The translations under genes and the position numbers were made by a program. This document shows positions 17,316 to 25,297 of a stretch of DNA of 64,000 nt, piece after piece. The stretch is from CBDHDN01 sp965261585 (lineage in GTDB: Bacteria > Pseudomonadota > Alphaproteobacteria > UBA6615), in assembly GCA_965261585.1 (NCBI GenBank), contig CBDHDN010000055.1, positions 62,001 to 126,000 on the forward strand. The letters are read 5' to 3'. The notes below the pieces were generated by a model that had not been told where the DNA came from, made no database searches, and worked only from the letters and a program-made list of their open reading frames with translations. Each line of letters opens with the position of its first letter. Positions within the stretch are counted from its first letter, which is position 1.

Positions 17316-18635
17316 CTACACGAGGGCCAGGCTCAGCCACGGAAATGCAATGATCAGGATCAGCACCAGCGGCATCACGACGGCGAACGGAAACGCGCCG
17401 AAGAATATATCGTAGAGCGAGATGTCGGGGTCGTTGATCGTGCTCTTGATGACGAAACACGAAATGCCCAGCGGCGGCGTCAACAGGCCGATCTCGGCGC
17501 CGACGACGGTGACGATGCCGAACCAGACCAGGCTGCCCCCCAACGCCTCGATCGACGGCAGGGACAGCGGCACGACGATCAGGATGATCGACGCCGTGTC
17601 GATGATCGTGCCCAGGAGGATCAGCACGACGACGTAGAGCGCCATGATCGCGCTGAAGCCGAGGTCGAGGCCTTGCAGCCATTCGCTGAACAGCGTCGGC
17701 AGGGCGGCGACGCCCAGCATGCGGCTGTACATCGACGCCGTGATGATGAGGAACAGGATGGTCGCGGTGATGTGGCCGGTCTTGACCGCGACTTCCCACA
17801 GCCCGCGCCACGACAGCCGGCGCTTGGCAAGGCCGATGATCAGCGCGCCCAGCGACCCGGCGGCGCCGGCCTCGACCGGCGTGAAGACGCCGCCCCAGAT
17901 GCCGCCAAGGACCAAGACGACCAGCGCCGCCACCGGCAGGGTCTTGGCCGCCACGTCCAGCCGCGTCATATCCTGCCAGGGCTCGGAGCCGGCCGCCCCG
18001 GCGCTGCGGCCGCCGACCGCGGCCGGGCGCAGGAAGGCCATGGCCAGGATCAGGACGGAAAACGCGACCGCCAGGACGAGGCCGGGTACGACGCCGGCGA
18101 TGAACATCTGCCCGACCGATTGTTCCGTGACGATCGCATAGATGATCAGCATCGCGCTGGGCGGGATCAGCATGCCCAAGACGGAGCTGCCGGCGACGAC
18201 CCCGACGGCAAAGCGCGGGTTGTATTCGAAGCGGCGCATTTCCGGCACCGCGACCCGCGTGAAGACCGAGGCCGAGGCGATCGACGACCCGGTGATCGAT
18301 GCAAAGGCTGCGTTGGCGGCGACCGTGGCAATGCCGAGGCCGCCGCGGACCCTGTGAAAGATCAGGTTGGCGACCTGATAAACGTCCGTGCCCAGCCCGG
18401 CCCGGCCGACGATCAGGCCCATCAGCGCGAACAGGGGAACGGTCGCAAATACCTCGTCGGTGACCGTCGTCGCGACGGACGCCGACAACAGGCTGACGGC
18501 AATGTCGACGTTGCCGCGCAGGATCCAGACGCCGAGGAAGGAGACGAGGCCCAGCGCTACGGGGATGTAGAGGCCGGCATAGATCAGCAGGACGATGACG
18601 ACGACGGAGGCAATGCCGACTTCGACGCCGCTCAT
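17316..18635 (-). CDS. dctM: TRAP transporter large permease subunit (DctM type)
   Basis: A 439-residue inner-membrane protein with about 12 hydrophobic helices. Family blocks include ALMGLIVGRAGLGTDVYQVA, GSSVLGMLIPPSAMLIIYAI, FTPVEAGAAGSLGALIIGL and GLLTPPLGISCFVIKS. It forms the membrane channel with DctQ and takes substrate from the DctP receptor. The gene follows dctQ by 13 bp in the order dctP-dctQ-dctM. The intradiol dioxygenase gene follows closely on the same strand (38 bp) and may be co-transcribed. Confidence 0.92.
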   Translation of the reverse strand: MSGVEVGIASVVVIVLLIYAGLYIPVALGLVSFLGVWILRGNVDIAVSLLSASVATTVTDEVFATVPLFALMGLIVGRAGLGTDVYQVANLIFHRVRGGLGIATVAANAAFASITGSSIASASVFTRVAVPEMRRFEYNPRFAVGVVAGSSVLGMLIPPSAMLIIYAIVTEQSVGQMFIAGVVPGLVLAVAFSVLILAMAFLRPAAVGGRSAGAAGSEPWQDMTRLDVAAKTLPVAALVVLVLGGIWGGVFTPVEAGAAGSLGALIIGLAKRRLSWRGLWEVAVKTGHITATILFLIITASMYSRMLGVAALPTLFSEWLQGLDLGFSAIMALYVVVLILLGTIIDTASIILIVVPLSLPSIEALGGSLVWFGIVTVVGAEIGLLTPPLGISCFVIKSTINDPDISLYDIFFGAFPFAVVMPLVLILIIAFPWLSLALV

Positions 18636-18648
18636 CGCCGGGCCCGCG

Positions 18649-19230
18649 CTAGTCGCGACCGACCGTCGCGCCAGGCAGTGCGTCCGCGGCCGGCCACACG
18701 TAGCGGCGCGCGAAGACGAGGAACTGCAGAAGCGTGACGGCGCAGCCGATGACGACGATCAGCCTCACCGGCCATAGCGGAAACGTGAAGACGCCCTCCT
18801 CGCCGACGTAGTAGCCGCGCTCGATCGCCCGGGTCAGCAGCGGGAAGCTGCCGTAGAGGATGAGCGCCATGAACGCCGCCGCGGCCAAGTCGAAGATCGC
18901 GCCCATGGTGCGGCCGATGCCGGGCCGGCGGCGCAGCATCAGGCCGAAGAAGCCGTCGGAGCGGGTCAGGCGGCCACGCCGGGTGGCGTCGCCGAGCTGC
19001 AGAAAGACGATCCCGACGATCGACAGCTCGATCATCTCGATGACGCCGTTGATCGGTCGGGCGAACAGCGTGCGGCCGAACGCATCGAAGTTGATGAGCA
19101 CCATCAACGCCAGAATCCACAAGGAGCCGATGGCGTTCAGACCCGACAAGACGCGGTCGAATGCGGCAGAAAGGGCGCCGCCCCCGCCGTGGCGTGGCGA
19201 AGGCGGCGCTTCAGGAGTAATCGCCGACAT
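18649..19230 (-). CDS. dctQ: TRAP transporter small permease subunit (DctQ type)
   Basis: A 193-residue protein with four predicted helices, such as IGSLWILALMVLINFDAFGR and VIEMIELSIVGIVFLQLGDA. The VFTFPLWPVRLIVVIG segment is typical of DctQ. It lies between the receptor and large-permease genes in the same orientation, completing the three-part importer. Substrate specificity does not come from this subunit. Confidence 0.88.
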   Translation of the reverse strand: MSAITPEAPPSPRHGGGGALSAAFDRVLSGLNAIGSLWILALMVLINFDAFGRTLFARPINGVIEMIELSIVGIVFLQLGDATRRGRLTRSDGFFGLMLRRRPGIGRTMGAIFDLAAAAFMALILYGSFPLLTRAIERGYYVGEEGVFTFPLWPVRLIVVIGCAVTLLQFLVFARRYVWPAADALPGATVGRD

Positions 19231-19274
19231 CGCGCGGTTCGGTGCCCGGGTCGGCGATCGGGAGGATGGCTCCG

Positions 19275-20384
19275 TCAGCCCGCGAGCTCACGATCCCAAT
19301 GGCGCAGGATCGGCTGGTCGTTCGCCCGCATGATGTCCATGTAGGCCTTGAGGATTGCATGGCCCGGCAGGCCGCGCTCCTCCAGCCCGTCGGCCCACGA
19401 CTTGGCGATGTTGGGCATCGCCGCGGCCCAGGCCTCGCGGTCGGCGCTGCTGATCTCGATGATCTGGCCGCCCTGGTCGCGGAACGCCGCGACGCTGGCG
19501 CCGCCGGCCTTTACGGCCACCTGGGCGGTGTGGTCGCGGTAGTCGATCGCGACCTCCTGCAGCACCTGCTTGACCTCGTCGGGCAGCGACGCCCAGACAT
19601 CGGCGTTGACCGTCACGGCCTTCGAGTTCACCGGGCCCAGGTCGGCCTGCAGCATGTAGGGCGCGACTTCGACGATCTTGAACGAGACAACGGCTTCCGG
19701 CCACAGCATCGCGCCGTCGACCACGCCGGTCTTCAGCTTGTTGTAATAGCTGACCAGGCTGCCGCCGACCGTCGCCGCGCTGGAGCCCTCGAGATAGCGG
19801 GCGTTGATGCCGGCGACCGCGATCTTCATGCCGTCGAAGTCGCCCAGCCGGCGGACTTCTTCCTTGGCGAACATCTGGTAGCTGTCGAGCACCACCAGGT
19901 TGGTCAGATAGACCTGATTGTGCGTGCCGAAGGCCTGCCGGATCTCGGGGAAGCGCGTCGCCAGCTCGTCGACCGTGCGGGCGACCAGGGCCGGGTCCTT
20001 GGTCACAAACGGCGTCACATAGGCGATCGCCTGCAGCGGTACCTTGTCGTGGTGGAACACCGTCGTGACGACGCCGATGTCGCCGAGGTTCTGCTCGACG
20101 CCTTCCAGGACAAAGCGCGGCTTGACGATCTGGCCGGCCCAGGCCTGGTTCCAGTTGATGCGGTAGTTGCCGGTCTCGGTGAGGCGCCGGTCGACCTCGG
20201 GAATATAGAAATTGATGAACTCGCGCACCCACATGGAGCGCGGCGGATAGCCGTCGATGGCGGTGAGGTTGATGACCTCCTGGGCCCGCGCCGGGCCCAT
20301 ACTTGTAAAAACTGGGCCGGCAAAGGTGGCGAGGCCGGCTGCCAATACCACGCCGAGCCGCGTCGCAGTTCGTGTCGACCGCAT
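19275..20384 (-). CDS. dctP: TRAP transporter periplasmic substrate-binding protein (DctP type)
   Basis: A 369-residue receptor with a signal peptide (MRSTRTATRLGVVLAAGLAT, cleavage probably after ARAQ). The DctP fold is shown by RLGDFDGMKIAVAGINARYL, LKTGVVDGAMLWPEAVVSFK and SLPDEVKQVLQEVAIDYR. It starts a dctPQM operon divergent from the FCD-type GntR regulator at 20578. Family members bind dicarboxylates, aromatic acids or other organic anions. Malonate is suggested only by the neighbouring malonyl-CoA genes, and an aromatic acid by the adjacent dioxygenase. Confidence 0.9.
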   Translation of the reverse strand: MRSTRTATRLGVVLAAGLATFAGPVFTSMGPARAQEVINLTAIDGYPPRSMWVREFINFYIPEVDRRLTETGNYRINWNQAWAGQIVKPRFVLEGVEQNLGDIGVVTTVFHHDKVPLQAIAYVTPFVTKDPALVARTVDELATRFPEIRQAFGTHNQVYLTNLVVLDSYQMFAKEEVRRLGDFDGMKIAVAGINARYLEGSSAATVGGSLVSYYNKLKTGVVDGAMLWPEAVVSFKIVEVAPYMLQADLGPVNSKAVTVNADVWASLPDEVKQVLQEVAIDYRDHTAQVAVKAGGASVAAFRDQGGQIIEISSADREAWAAAMPNIAKSWADGLEERGLPGHAILKAYMDIMRANDQPILRHWDRELAG

Positions 20385-20460
20385 GGTGATTCCCTCCCTC
20401 AGACTTTGACTTGCGAGTTGCTGCGGGTCAGAATATCAACAAGCATGCGGCCGGCAACGA

Positions 20461-20476
20461 GATTTCGATTTTTTGC
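20461..20476. promoter_or_regulatory. AT-rich motif between dctP and the GntR gene, candidate operator
   Basis: GATTTCGATTTTTTGC lies in the 193-bp divergent intergenic region between dctP and the FCD-family regulator. It resembles the TCGATTT half of the inverted repeat at 14836-14880 and the blocks at 23383-23426. GntR/FCD regulators usually bind short palindromes next to their own gene. No perfect dyad is seen here, so the assignment is tentative. Confidence 0.35.
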
Positions 20477-20524
20477 TCGAAGACGGAGATTGTGGTTTTT
20501 TATATGGCGGCTACCGGATGGGCT

Positions 20525-20567
20525 GAGCGGGCGAGGGCCGAGCGGGCGAGGGCCGAGCGGGCGAGGA
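20525..20567. repeat. 15-bp tandem repeat upstream of the GntR regulator start
   Basis: GAGCGGGCGAGGGCC occurs twice in tandem (20525, 20540), followed by a third, truncated unit (20555-20567). It ends 11 bases before the ATG at 20578 and occupies the leader where a ribosome binding site would be expected. Purine-rich GCGAGG segments inside the repeat could serve as that site. Copy number could change by slippage. Confidence 0.75.
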
Positions 20568-20577
20568 CTGGCACATC

Positions 20578-21285
20578 ATGAGCATCACCGACGTTGCAGA
20601 CGAGACTCGCGCCGAGGGGGCGAGCGCCACGCTGGCGTCCTCGGTGTATGAGCGCCTGCGCGGCGACATCCTGACCGGCGGGCTGCGCCCCGGCGCGAAG
20701 CTGCGCGCGGAGTTCCTGCGCGAGCGTTACCGGGTCGGCAACTCGCCGGTGCGCGAGGCGTTGAACCGGCTCTCCGCCGACGGCCTCGTGGTGCGCCAGG
20801 ACCAGAGGGGGTTCACCGTTGCCACCGTCAGCCGGGCCGATCTAGCGGAGCTGATCAAGACGCGCTGCTGGCTCGCCGAGGTCGCGCTGCGGGCCGCCAT
20901 TGTGGCCGGCGACGACGCCTGGGAGGAGGGCATCGTGCTGGCCTTCCACCGGCTGTCGAAGACGCCGCGCTCGGCGCGCGAAGACGGCTACGCCTTCAAC
21001 CCGGACTGGGAGCGCCTGCACCGCGCCTTCCATATGAAGCTGATCGCCGCCTGCGGCTCGCGGCTGTTGCTCGGCTTCTGCGAGCAGCTCGACGACCACG
21101 CCGACCGCTATCGCCAGCTCGCGGTCCGCGCCAGCTTCCCGAAGCGCAACGAACTCGACGAGCACCGGGCGATCATGGAGGCGACGATCGGCCGCCAGGC
21201 CGACGCGGCCGTCGCCCTGCTCGCCACCCACTATCGCCGCACCGGCGAGATAATCCTCGAGTCCGACTTCAACCTGCCGGATTAG
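20578..21285 (+). CDS. GntR-family transcriptional regulator, FadR/FCD subfamily
   Basis: A 235-residue regulator. The winged helix occupies residues ~20-85 (SSVYERLRGDILTGGLRPG, VGNSPVREALNRLSADGLV). An alpha-helical FCD ligand-binding domain follows, with metal-binding His/Asp positions suggested by ERLHRAFHMKLIAACGS and LDEHRAIMEATIGR. It is divergent from dctPQM, the classic arrangement for a repressor of a transporter operon that responds to the transported acid. Malonate regulators of the MatR type belong to the same family; that equivalence is an inference. Confidence 0.87.
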   Translation: MSITDVADETRAEGASATLASSVYERLRGDILTGGLRPGAKLRAEFLRERYRVGNSPVREALNRLSADGLVVRQDQRGFTVATVSRADLAELIKTRCWLAEVALRAAIVAGDDAWEEGIVLAFHRLSKTPRSAREDGYAFNPDWERLHRAFHMKLIAACGSRLLLGFCEQLDDHADRYRQLAVRASFPKRNELDEHRAIMEATIGRQADAAVALLATHYRRTGEIILESDFNLPD

Positions 21286-21292
21286 CGAAGAT

Positions 21293-21846
21293 CGTCATCC
21301 TCGGCCATGTGCCGAGGACCCATCCCACGTTCCGCGAAGGCGTCGCAAATCCGGAACGGGTTGGCCGCCCCCGGGGCGATCCTGCGGTAGCCCGCCATGG
21401 ATCCTCGGCACAAGGCCGAGGACGACGGATGTGTGGCTGGGGACTGCCGTGTGCTTCAACCGTCATCCTCGGCCTTGTGCCGAGTACCCATTCCGCGAGC
21501 TCGGCTATTCTGCGGGGCTGATGCCCTACTACGTCTACATCCTGGCGAGCCGGCCGAACGGTACGATATACATCGGCGTGACCAATGATCTCGTACGGCG
21601 GGTCTACGAGCACAAGGAAGGGCTCGTCCCCGGCTTCACGCGCAAATACGGCGTCAAGCGCCTCGTCTACCATGAGATCCACGATGAGGTGCTCGCGGCG
21701 ATCCAAAGGGAGAAGAGCCTGAAGCGCTATCTGCGCGACTGGAAGATCGCGCTGATCGAGCGCGACAATCCGCACTGGGACGATCTCTACCCGGCAATTT
21801 TGCGGTAATGCGTCATGGGTCCTCGGCACGAGGCCGAGGATGACGG
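21293..21846. repeat. Four GTCATCCTCGG/CCGAGGA palindromic repeats flanking a GIY-YIG gene
   Basis: Copies occur at about 21293-21323, 21397-21428 (reverse), 21461-21491 and 21815-21846 (reverse). Each contains GTCATCCTCGGCC, a short centre and GCCGAGGA, so each can fold into a hairpin. The GIY-YIG nuclease gene (21521-21808) lies between the third and fourth copies, and two more copies sit upstream, next to the GntR gene. This repeat family is widespread in alphaproteobacteria. Confidence 0.82.
21521..21808 (+). CDS. Small GIY-YIG nuclease domain protein
   Basis: A protein of about 95 residues that is almost entirely one GIY-YIG domain: PYYVYILASRPNGTIYIGVT, the Arg of LVRRVYEHKEG, and RKYGVKRLVYHEIHDEV with a Glu in AAIQREKSLK. 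The size matches the stand-alone UvrC-like (YhbQ) group. The ATG at 21521 gives the canonical start; an upstream extension would read through a palindromic repeat. It is enclosed by GTCATCCTCGG repeats, so it may act on them or have travelled with them. The biological role of the family is not settled. Confidence 0.85.
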   Translation: MPYYVYILASRPNGTIYIGVTNDLVRRVYEHKEGLVPGFTRKYGVKRLVYHEIHDEVLAAIQREKSLKRYLRDWKIALIERDNPHWDDLYPAILR

Positions 21847-21894
21847 ATGGTGTAGTCGGCGGTTCCGATGGCGTGTTCGGCTGGGGATGCCGCC

Positions 21895-22359
21895 CTACGG
21901 CCGATTGACGATCCACTCCTCCTGGATCGTCGTGCCGGCGGCGCGGATCACCTTCGAGATCGGGCAGAACTTCGGCAGCTCGGCGCGCAGCCGGGCGATC
22001 GCGGCATCGTCGGCCGTCGTCGTCACGCTGAACGTCAGCGTGATTTTCGGGAACGGCACCTCGATCTCCTCTTCCAGGGTAACGCCGCGGCGGTCGAACA
22101 TGGCCTCGGCATCGATCGTCATGCGTTGGAGGTCGATGCCGGCGCGGTGGGCGATCTTCTGGCTGATCACGTTCGAGCAGGCGATCAGCGAGGCGATCAT
22201 CGCCTCGGTCGGGCTCGGGCCCATGTTGGTGCCGCCGCGCTCGATGGGCTCGTCGATCGTCGTCTCGACGTCGCGGACCGAAACGTCGGTGCGCGAATGG
22301 CTGGTCGCCTCGCCGTGCAGCTGCATGCGGACCGTCGTCTTCGGTTTCACCGTTACCAT
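21895..22359 (-). CDS. OsmC-family protein
   Basis: A 154-residue protein with the two redox cysteines of the OsmC/Ohr fold: Cys61 in ASLIACSNVISQKIAHRAG and a second in LPKFCPISKVIRA. Members are peroxiredoxin-like thiol hydroperoxidases of the cytoplasm. The ATG at 22359 follows GGGAGGAACGCA. The gene is downstream of the FAH-family hydrolase on the same strand with a 78-bp gap, so co-transcription is possible. The physiological oxidant cannot be assigned. Confidence 0.87.
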   Translation of the reverse strand: MVTVKPKTTVRMQLHGEATSHSRTDVSVRDVETTIDEPIERGGTNMGPSPTEAMIASLIACSNVISQKIAHRAGIDLQRMTIDAEAMFDRRGVTLEEEIEVPFPKITLTFSVTTTADDAAIARLRAELPKFCPISKVIRAAGTTIQEEWIVNRP

Positions 22360-22437
22360 TGCGTTCCTCCCTGGGGGGTCTGATCGAGACGCCTGGACCG
22401 CCAGGCGTCAGGTGAAATCAACCCACAGAATCAACCA

Positions 22438-23328
22438 CTATGCGGCCGTCGACGCGGCCGCGCTGACTTCGTCGCGAACGGGGTTTGACAGCACGCCGAT
22501 GCCCTCGATCTCGATCTCGCAGATGTCGCCGTCGCGCATGAACACGGGCGGCGTGCGGGCATAGCCGACGCCGGCGGGCGTGCCCATGACCAGAACGTCG
22601 CCGGGTTCCAGCGTCAGGCATTCGGTAATCAGCGCGATCGTCGTGGCGACCGGGAAGATCATGTCCGCGGTGTTGGCGTTCTGCATGAGTTGGCCGTTGA
22701 GGCGCGAGCGGATGCCGAGGCCGCGGGCGCCCGGCGGCAGCTCGTCGGCCGACACGAACTCCGGCCCGAATGCGCCGGTCCGATCGAAGTTCTTGCCGAT
22801 CGTCCATTGCGGGGTCCGGCGCTGATAATCGCGCACCGAGCCGTCGTTGAAGATCGAATAGCCGGCGACGACGGATAGCGCCTCGGCCTCGGCGACGTGG
22901 CGCGCGCGGCGGCCGATGATCACCGCCAGCTCGGCTTCGTAGTCGAGCTTGGTCGAGGCCTGCGGGCGGATGATCGCGTGGCCGTGGGCGACGAACGAGG
23001 AGGGTCCGCGCATGAACAGCGTCGGGTAGTCCGGCGGCGTGAAGCCGCCCTCGGCCGCGTGATCGGTGTAGTTCAGGCCCAGGCAGATCGTCTTCGACGG
23101 GTTCCACACCGGCGGCAGGTAGTCGATCTCGGCAAGCGGGCGATGGGTGCCGGCCGGCGCCCGTTCGGCCGCCGCGCGCGCCGCGTCCAGCGCGTCGGGC
23201 CCGTGCGTCAACAGGCCGCGCAGGTCGCCGGGCAGGTCCGGCGCGGCGACCGACAGGTCGACGACCGCATCGCCCAGCCGCACGCCAAGGGCCGCCCCAG
23301 AGCCGTTGTCGAACGCTATCAGCCGCAT
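22438..23328 (-). CDS. Fumarylacetoacetate hydrolase (FAH)-family protein
   Basis: A 296-residue enzyme with the FAH C-terminal catalytic fold. Key blocks are KTICLGLNYTDHAAEGGFTP, the metal-binding acidic residues in STKLDYEAELAVIIGRRAR and GYSIFNDGSVRDYQRRTPQW, and DVLVMGTPAGVGYARTPP. Such enzymes hydrolyse or decarboxylate 3-oxoacids and open-ring products in aromatic degradation. The ATG at 23328 follows GGAGGAGACAACG. It is divergent from malonyl-CoA synthetase, sharing a 174-bp control region with it. It may act downstream of the nearby ring-cleavage dioxygenase, but the exact substrate is unknown. Confidence 0.87.
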   Translation of the reverse strand: MRLIAFDNGSGAALGVRLGDAVVDLSVAAPDLPGDLRGLLTHGPDALDAARAAAERAPAGTHRPLAEIDYLPPVWNPSKTICLGLNYTDHAAEGGFTPPDYPTLFMRGPSSFVAHGHAIIRPQASTKLDYEAELAVIIGRRARHVAEAEALSVVAGYSIFNDGSVRDYQRRTPQWTIGKNFDRTGAFGPEFVSADELPPGARGLGIRSRLNGQLMQNANTADMIFPVATTIALITECLTLEPGDVLVMGTPAGVGYARTPPVFMRDGDICEIEIEGIGVLSNPVRDEVSAAASTAA

Positions 23329-23382
23329 CGTTGTCTCCTCCAAGTGCTGTCCGATGAAAACGAATCCGGTCGCGTCCGTCAA

Positions 23383-23426
23383 CAGATTTTCGATTATTTC
23401 GTTGAATCTGCGACATCATCGATTTA
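23383..23426. promoter_or_regulatory. AT-rich TCGATTW blocks between FAH and malonyl-CoA synthetase genes
   Basis: CAGATTTTCGATTATTTCG (from 23384) and CATCGATTTA (23417-23426) lie in the shared divergent promoter region of the two genes. They echo the ACATCGATTTT arms at 14836-14880 and the motif at 20461-20476. Local AT-richness in a region of about 67 percent GC supports promoter or operator function. Which strand's -10/-35 boxes are involved cannot be decided. Confidence 0.4.
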
Positions 23427-23502
23427 TTCGGCCGGCCCGGTTGACGCCTGCGGGCGCGCGGCATCTAGTCCCTTGGCCCACGGGCTCACCAGTGCGGTCA
23501 CC

Positions 23503-25038
23503 ATGACGGACACCAACCTTTATGGGTTTCTACGCGGTCGGTTTCCGGCCGACCGCGACCAGCCGTTCCTGGAGACGCCCGACGGCGCGGTCGTGCGCTA
23601 TGGCGCGCTCGACGCCCAGGTGGCCCGTTATGCCCTGCTGCTGGAGTCGCTGGGCGCGCGGCCCGGCGATCGCGTCGCCGCGCAGGTCGACAAGTGCCCC
23701 GAGGCCTTGTTCCTCTATCTCGCCTGCGTCAGGGCCGGGCTCATCTACCTGCCGCTCAACACCGCGTACGAGGCGGCGGAGCTCGCCTATTTCATCGGCG
23801 ATGCCGAGCCGTGGTTGTTCGTGTGCGCCCCGGCCCGCGAGGGCGCGATGCGCGACCTCGCCGCCGGCCGGGTGATGGTCCGCACCCTCGGCCCCGGCGG
23901 CCCCGGCGGCCCCGGCGGCCCTGGCGGCCCTGGCGGCTCGCTGCCGGCGGCTGCTGCGGCAATGGTCGGCACCCACGCGTTAGCTCCGGTTGCGGCGGAC
24001 GACGTCGCCGCGATTCTCTACACGAGCGGCACCACGGCCCGGCCCAAGGGGGCCATGCTGACGCACGGTAATCTGGCGTCGAACGCGGCGACCCTGGTGC
24101 GGATCTGGGCGTTCCACGGCGACGACGTGTTGATCCACGCGTTGCCGATCTACCACGTGCACGGGCTGTTCGTGGCCGTGCACTGCGTGCTGTTGAGCGC
24201 ATCGCGCATGTATTTCATGCCGAAGTTCGACGCGGCCGCCGTGGTCGAGCGCCTGCCGTCGGCGACGGTCCTGATGGGCGTGCCGACGTTCTACACGCGG
24301 CTGTTGGGCGAGCCCATGCTGACCCCGGCCCAATGTGCGCGCATGCGCCTGTTCATCGCCGGCTCGGCGCCGCTGCTGGCGGAAACGTTCGGCGAGTTTC
24401 ACGCCCGTACCGGGCAGACGATCCTCGAACGCTACGGCATGTCCGAGGCCGGCATGATCGCGTCGAACCCGCTCGACGGCGACCGCGTCGCCGGCACCGT
24501 CGGCCAGGCGCTGCCGGACGTCGCGGTGCGCGTCGCGGCGGACGACGGCACGGCGCTGCCGGCGGGCGAGGTCGGCACGCTGGAGATCAAGGGGCCGAAC
24601 CTGTTCAAGGGCTATTGGCGGCAGCCGGCGAAGACCCGGGCCGAGTTCCGCGACGACGGCTTCTTCATCACCGGCGACATGGCGCGCATGGACGCCGACG
24701 GCCGCATCTCGATCATCGGCCGCGCCAAGGACCTGATCATCACCGGCGGCCTCAACGTCTACCCGAAGGAGGTCGAGGCCGCACTCGACGCCATCGACGG
24801 CATCGCCGAGAGCGCCGTCATCGGCCTGCCCGACGCCGACTTCGGCGAGGCCGTGGCCGCCGTCGTCAAGCCGGTGGTCGACGCCGGCGCGCTCGACGCC
24901 GACGCCATCGTCGCCGCGCTCGACTGCAAGCTCGCCAAGTTCAAGCGGCCCAAGCACGTCTTCTTCGTCGACGAGCTGCCGCGCAACGCCATGGGCAAGG
25001 TGCAGAAGAACCTGCTGCGCGAACGTTTCGGTACGTAA
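23503..25038 (+). CDS. matB: Malonyl-CoA synthetase-like acyl-CoA ligase (MatB type)
   Basis: A 511-residue ANL-superfamily enzyme that activates an acid with ATP and CoA. Core motifs: ILYTSGTTARPKGAMLTHGN (P-loop), LPIYHVHGLFVAVHCVL, ILERYGMSEAGMIASNPLDG, FFITGDMARMDADGRISIIG, and the C-terminal lysine in PRNAMGKVQKN. The ERYGMSEAGM and HVHGLF patterns resemble malonyl/methylmalonyl-CoA synthetases. A Gly-Gly-Pro tract at residues 130-145, from a 9-bp DNA repeat, is an unusual insertion before the P-loop. ATG 23503 gives the conserved N-terminus. With the decarboxylase at 14925 it would turn malonate into acetyl-CoA. Confidence 0.85.
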   Translation: MTDTNLYGFLRGRFPADRDQPFLETPDGAVVRYGALDAQVARYALLLESLGARPGDRVAAQVDKCPEALFLYLACVRAGLIYLPLNTAYEAAELAYFIGDAEPWLFVCAPAREGAMRDLAAGRVMVRTLGPGGPGGPGGPGGPGGSLPAAAAAMVGTHALAPVAADDVAAILYTSGTTARPKGAMLTHGNLASNAATLVRIWAFHGDDVLIHALPIYHVHGLFVAVHCVLLSASRMYFMPKFDAAAVVERLPSATVLMGVPTFYTRLLGEPMLTPAQCARMRLFIAGSAPLLAETFGEFHARTGQTILERYGMSEAGMIASNPLDGDRVAGTVGQALPDVAVRVAADDGTALPAGEVGTLEIKGPNLFKGYWRQPAKTRAEFRDDGFFITGDMARMDADGRISIIGRAKDLIITGGLNVYPKEVEAALDAIDGIAESAVIGLPDADFGEAVAAVVKPVVDAGALDADAIVAALDCKLAKFKRPKHVFFVDELPRNAMGKVQKNLLRERFGT

Positions 25039-25152
25039 GTCCTGCGCCGGGCAGCGCCTAGGTCATGCACTCATTTGTTTGCGAGCAGCGAATGTTCAGG
25101 GGTGCACTCCGGTCGATCGTAGCGATTTCAGCGAACTACCGCGTATGACCCT

Positions 25153-25297
25153 GGCTGTGTGAAAACTCTCGACGTGTCTGCCATCGCGCAACTTCAGAAT
25201 CAAAAGTACGGCGACCGTGCATCTGTCATGCGCAAGACCGAGTCTGCACGAATCAAACTTGCGCTCCAGCGATCGGCAAAAGCGTTTTCACACAGCC
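25153..25297. repeat. 145-bp MITE-like element with 14-bp perfect terminal inverted repeats
   Basis: GGCTGTGTGAAAAC (25153-25166) and GTTTTCACACAGCC (25284-25297) are perfect complements bounding a 145-bp segment without a convincing gene. The ends resemble termini of IS5/IS1182-type elements. No adjacent target duplication is obvious. The segment lies in the AT-richer tract between matB and the SEFIR remnant. The remaining sequence from 25039 to 25399 shows nothing else recognisable. Confidence 0.6.
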
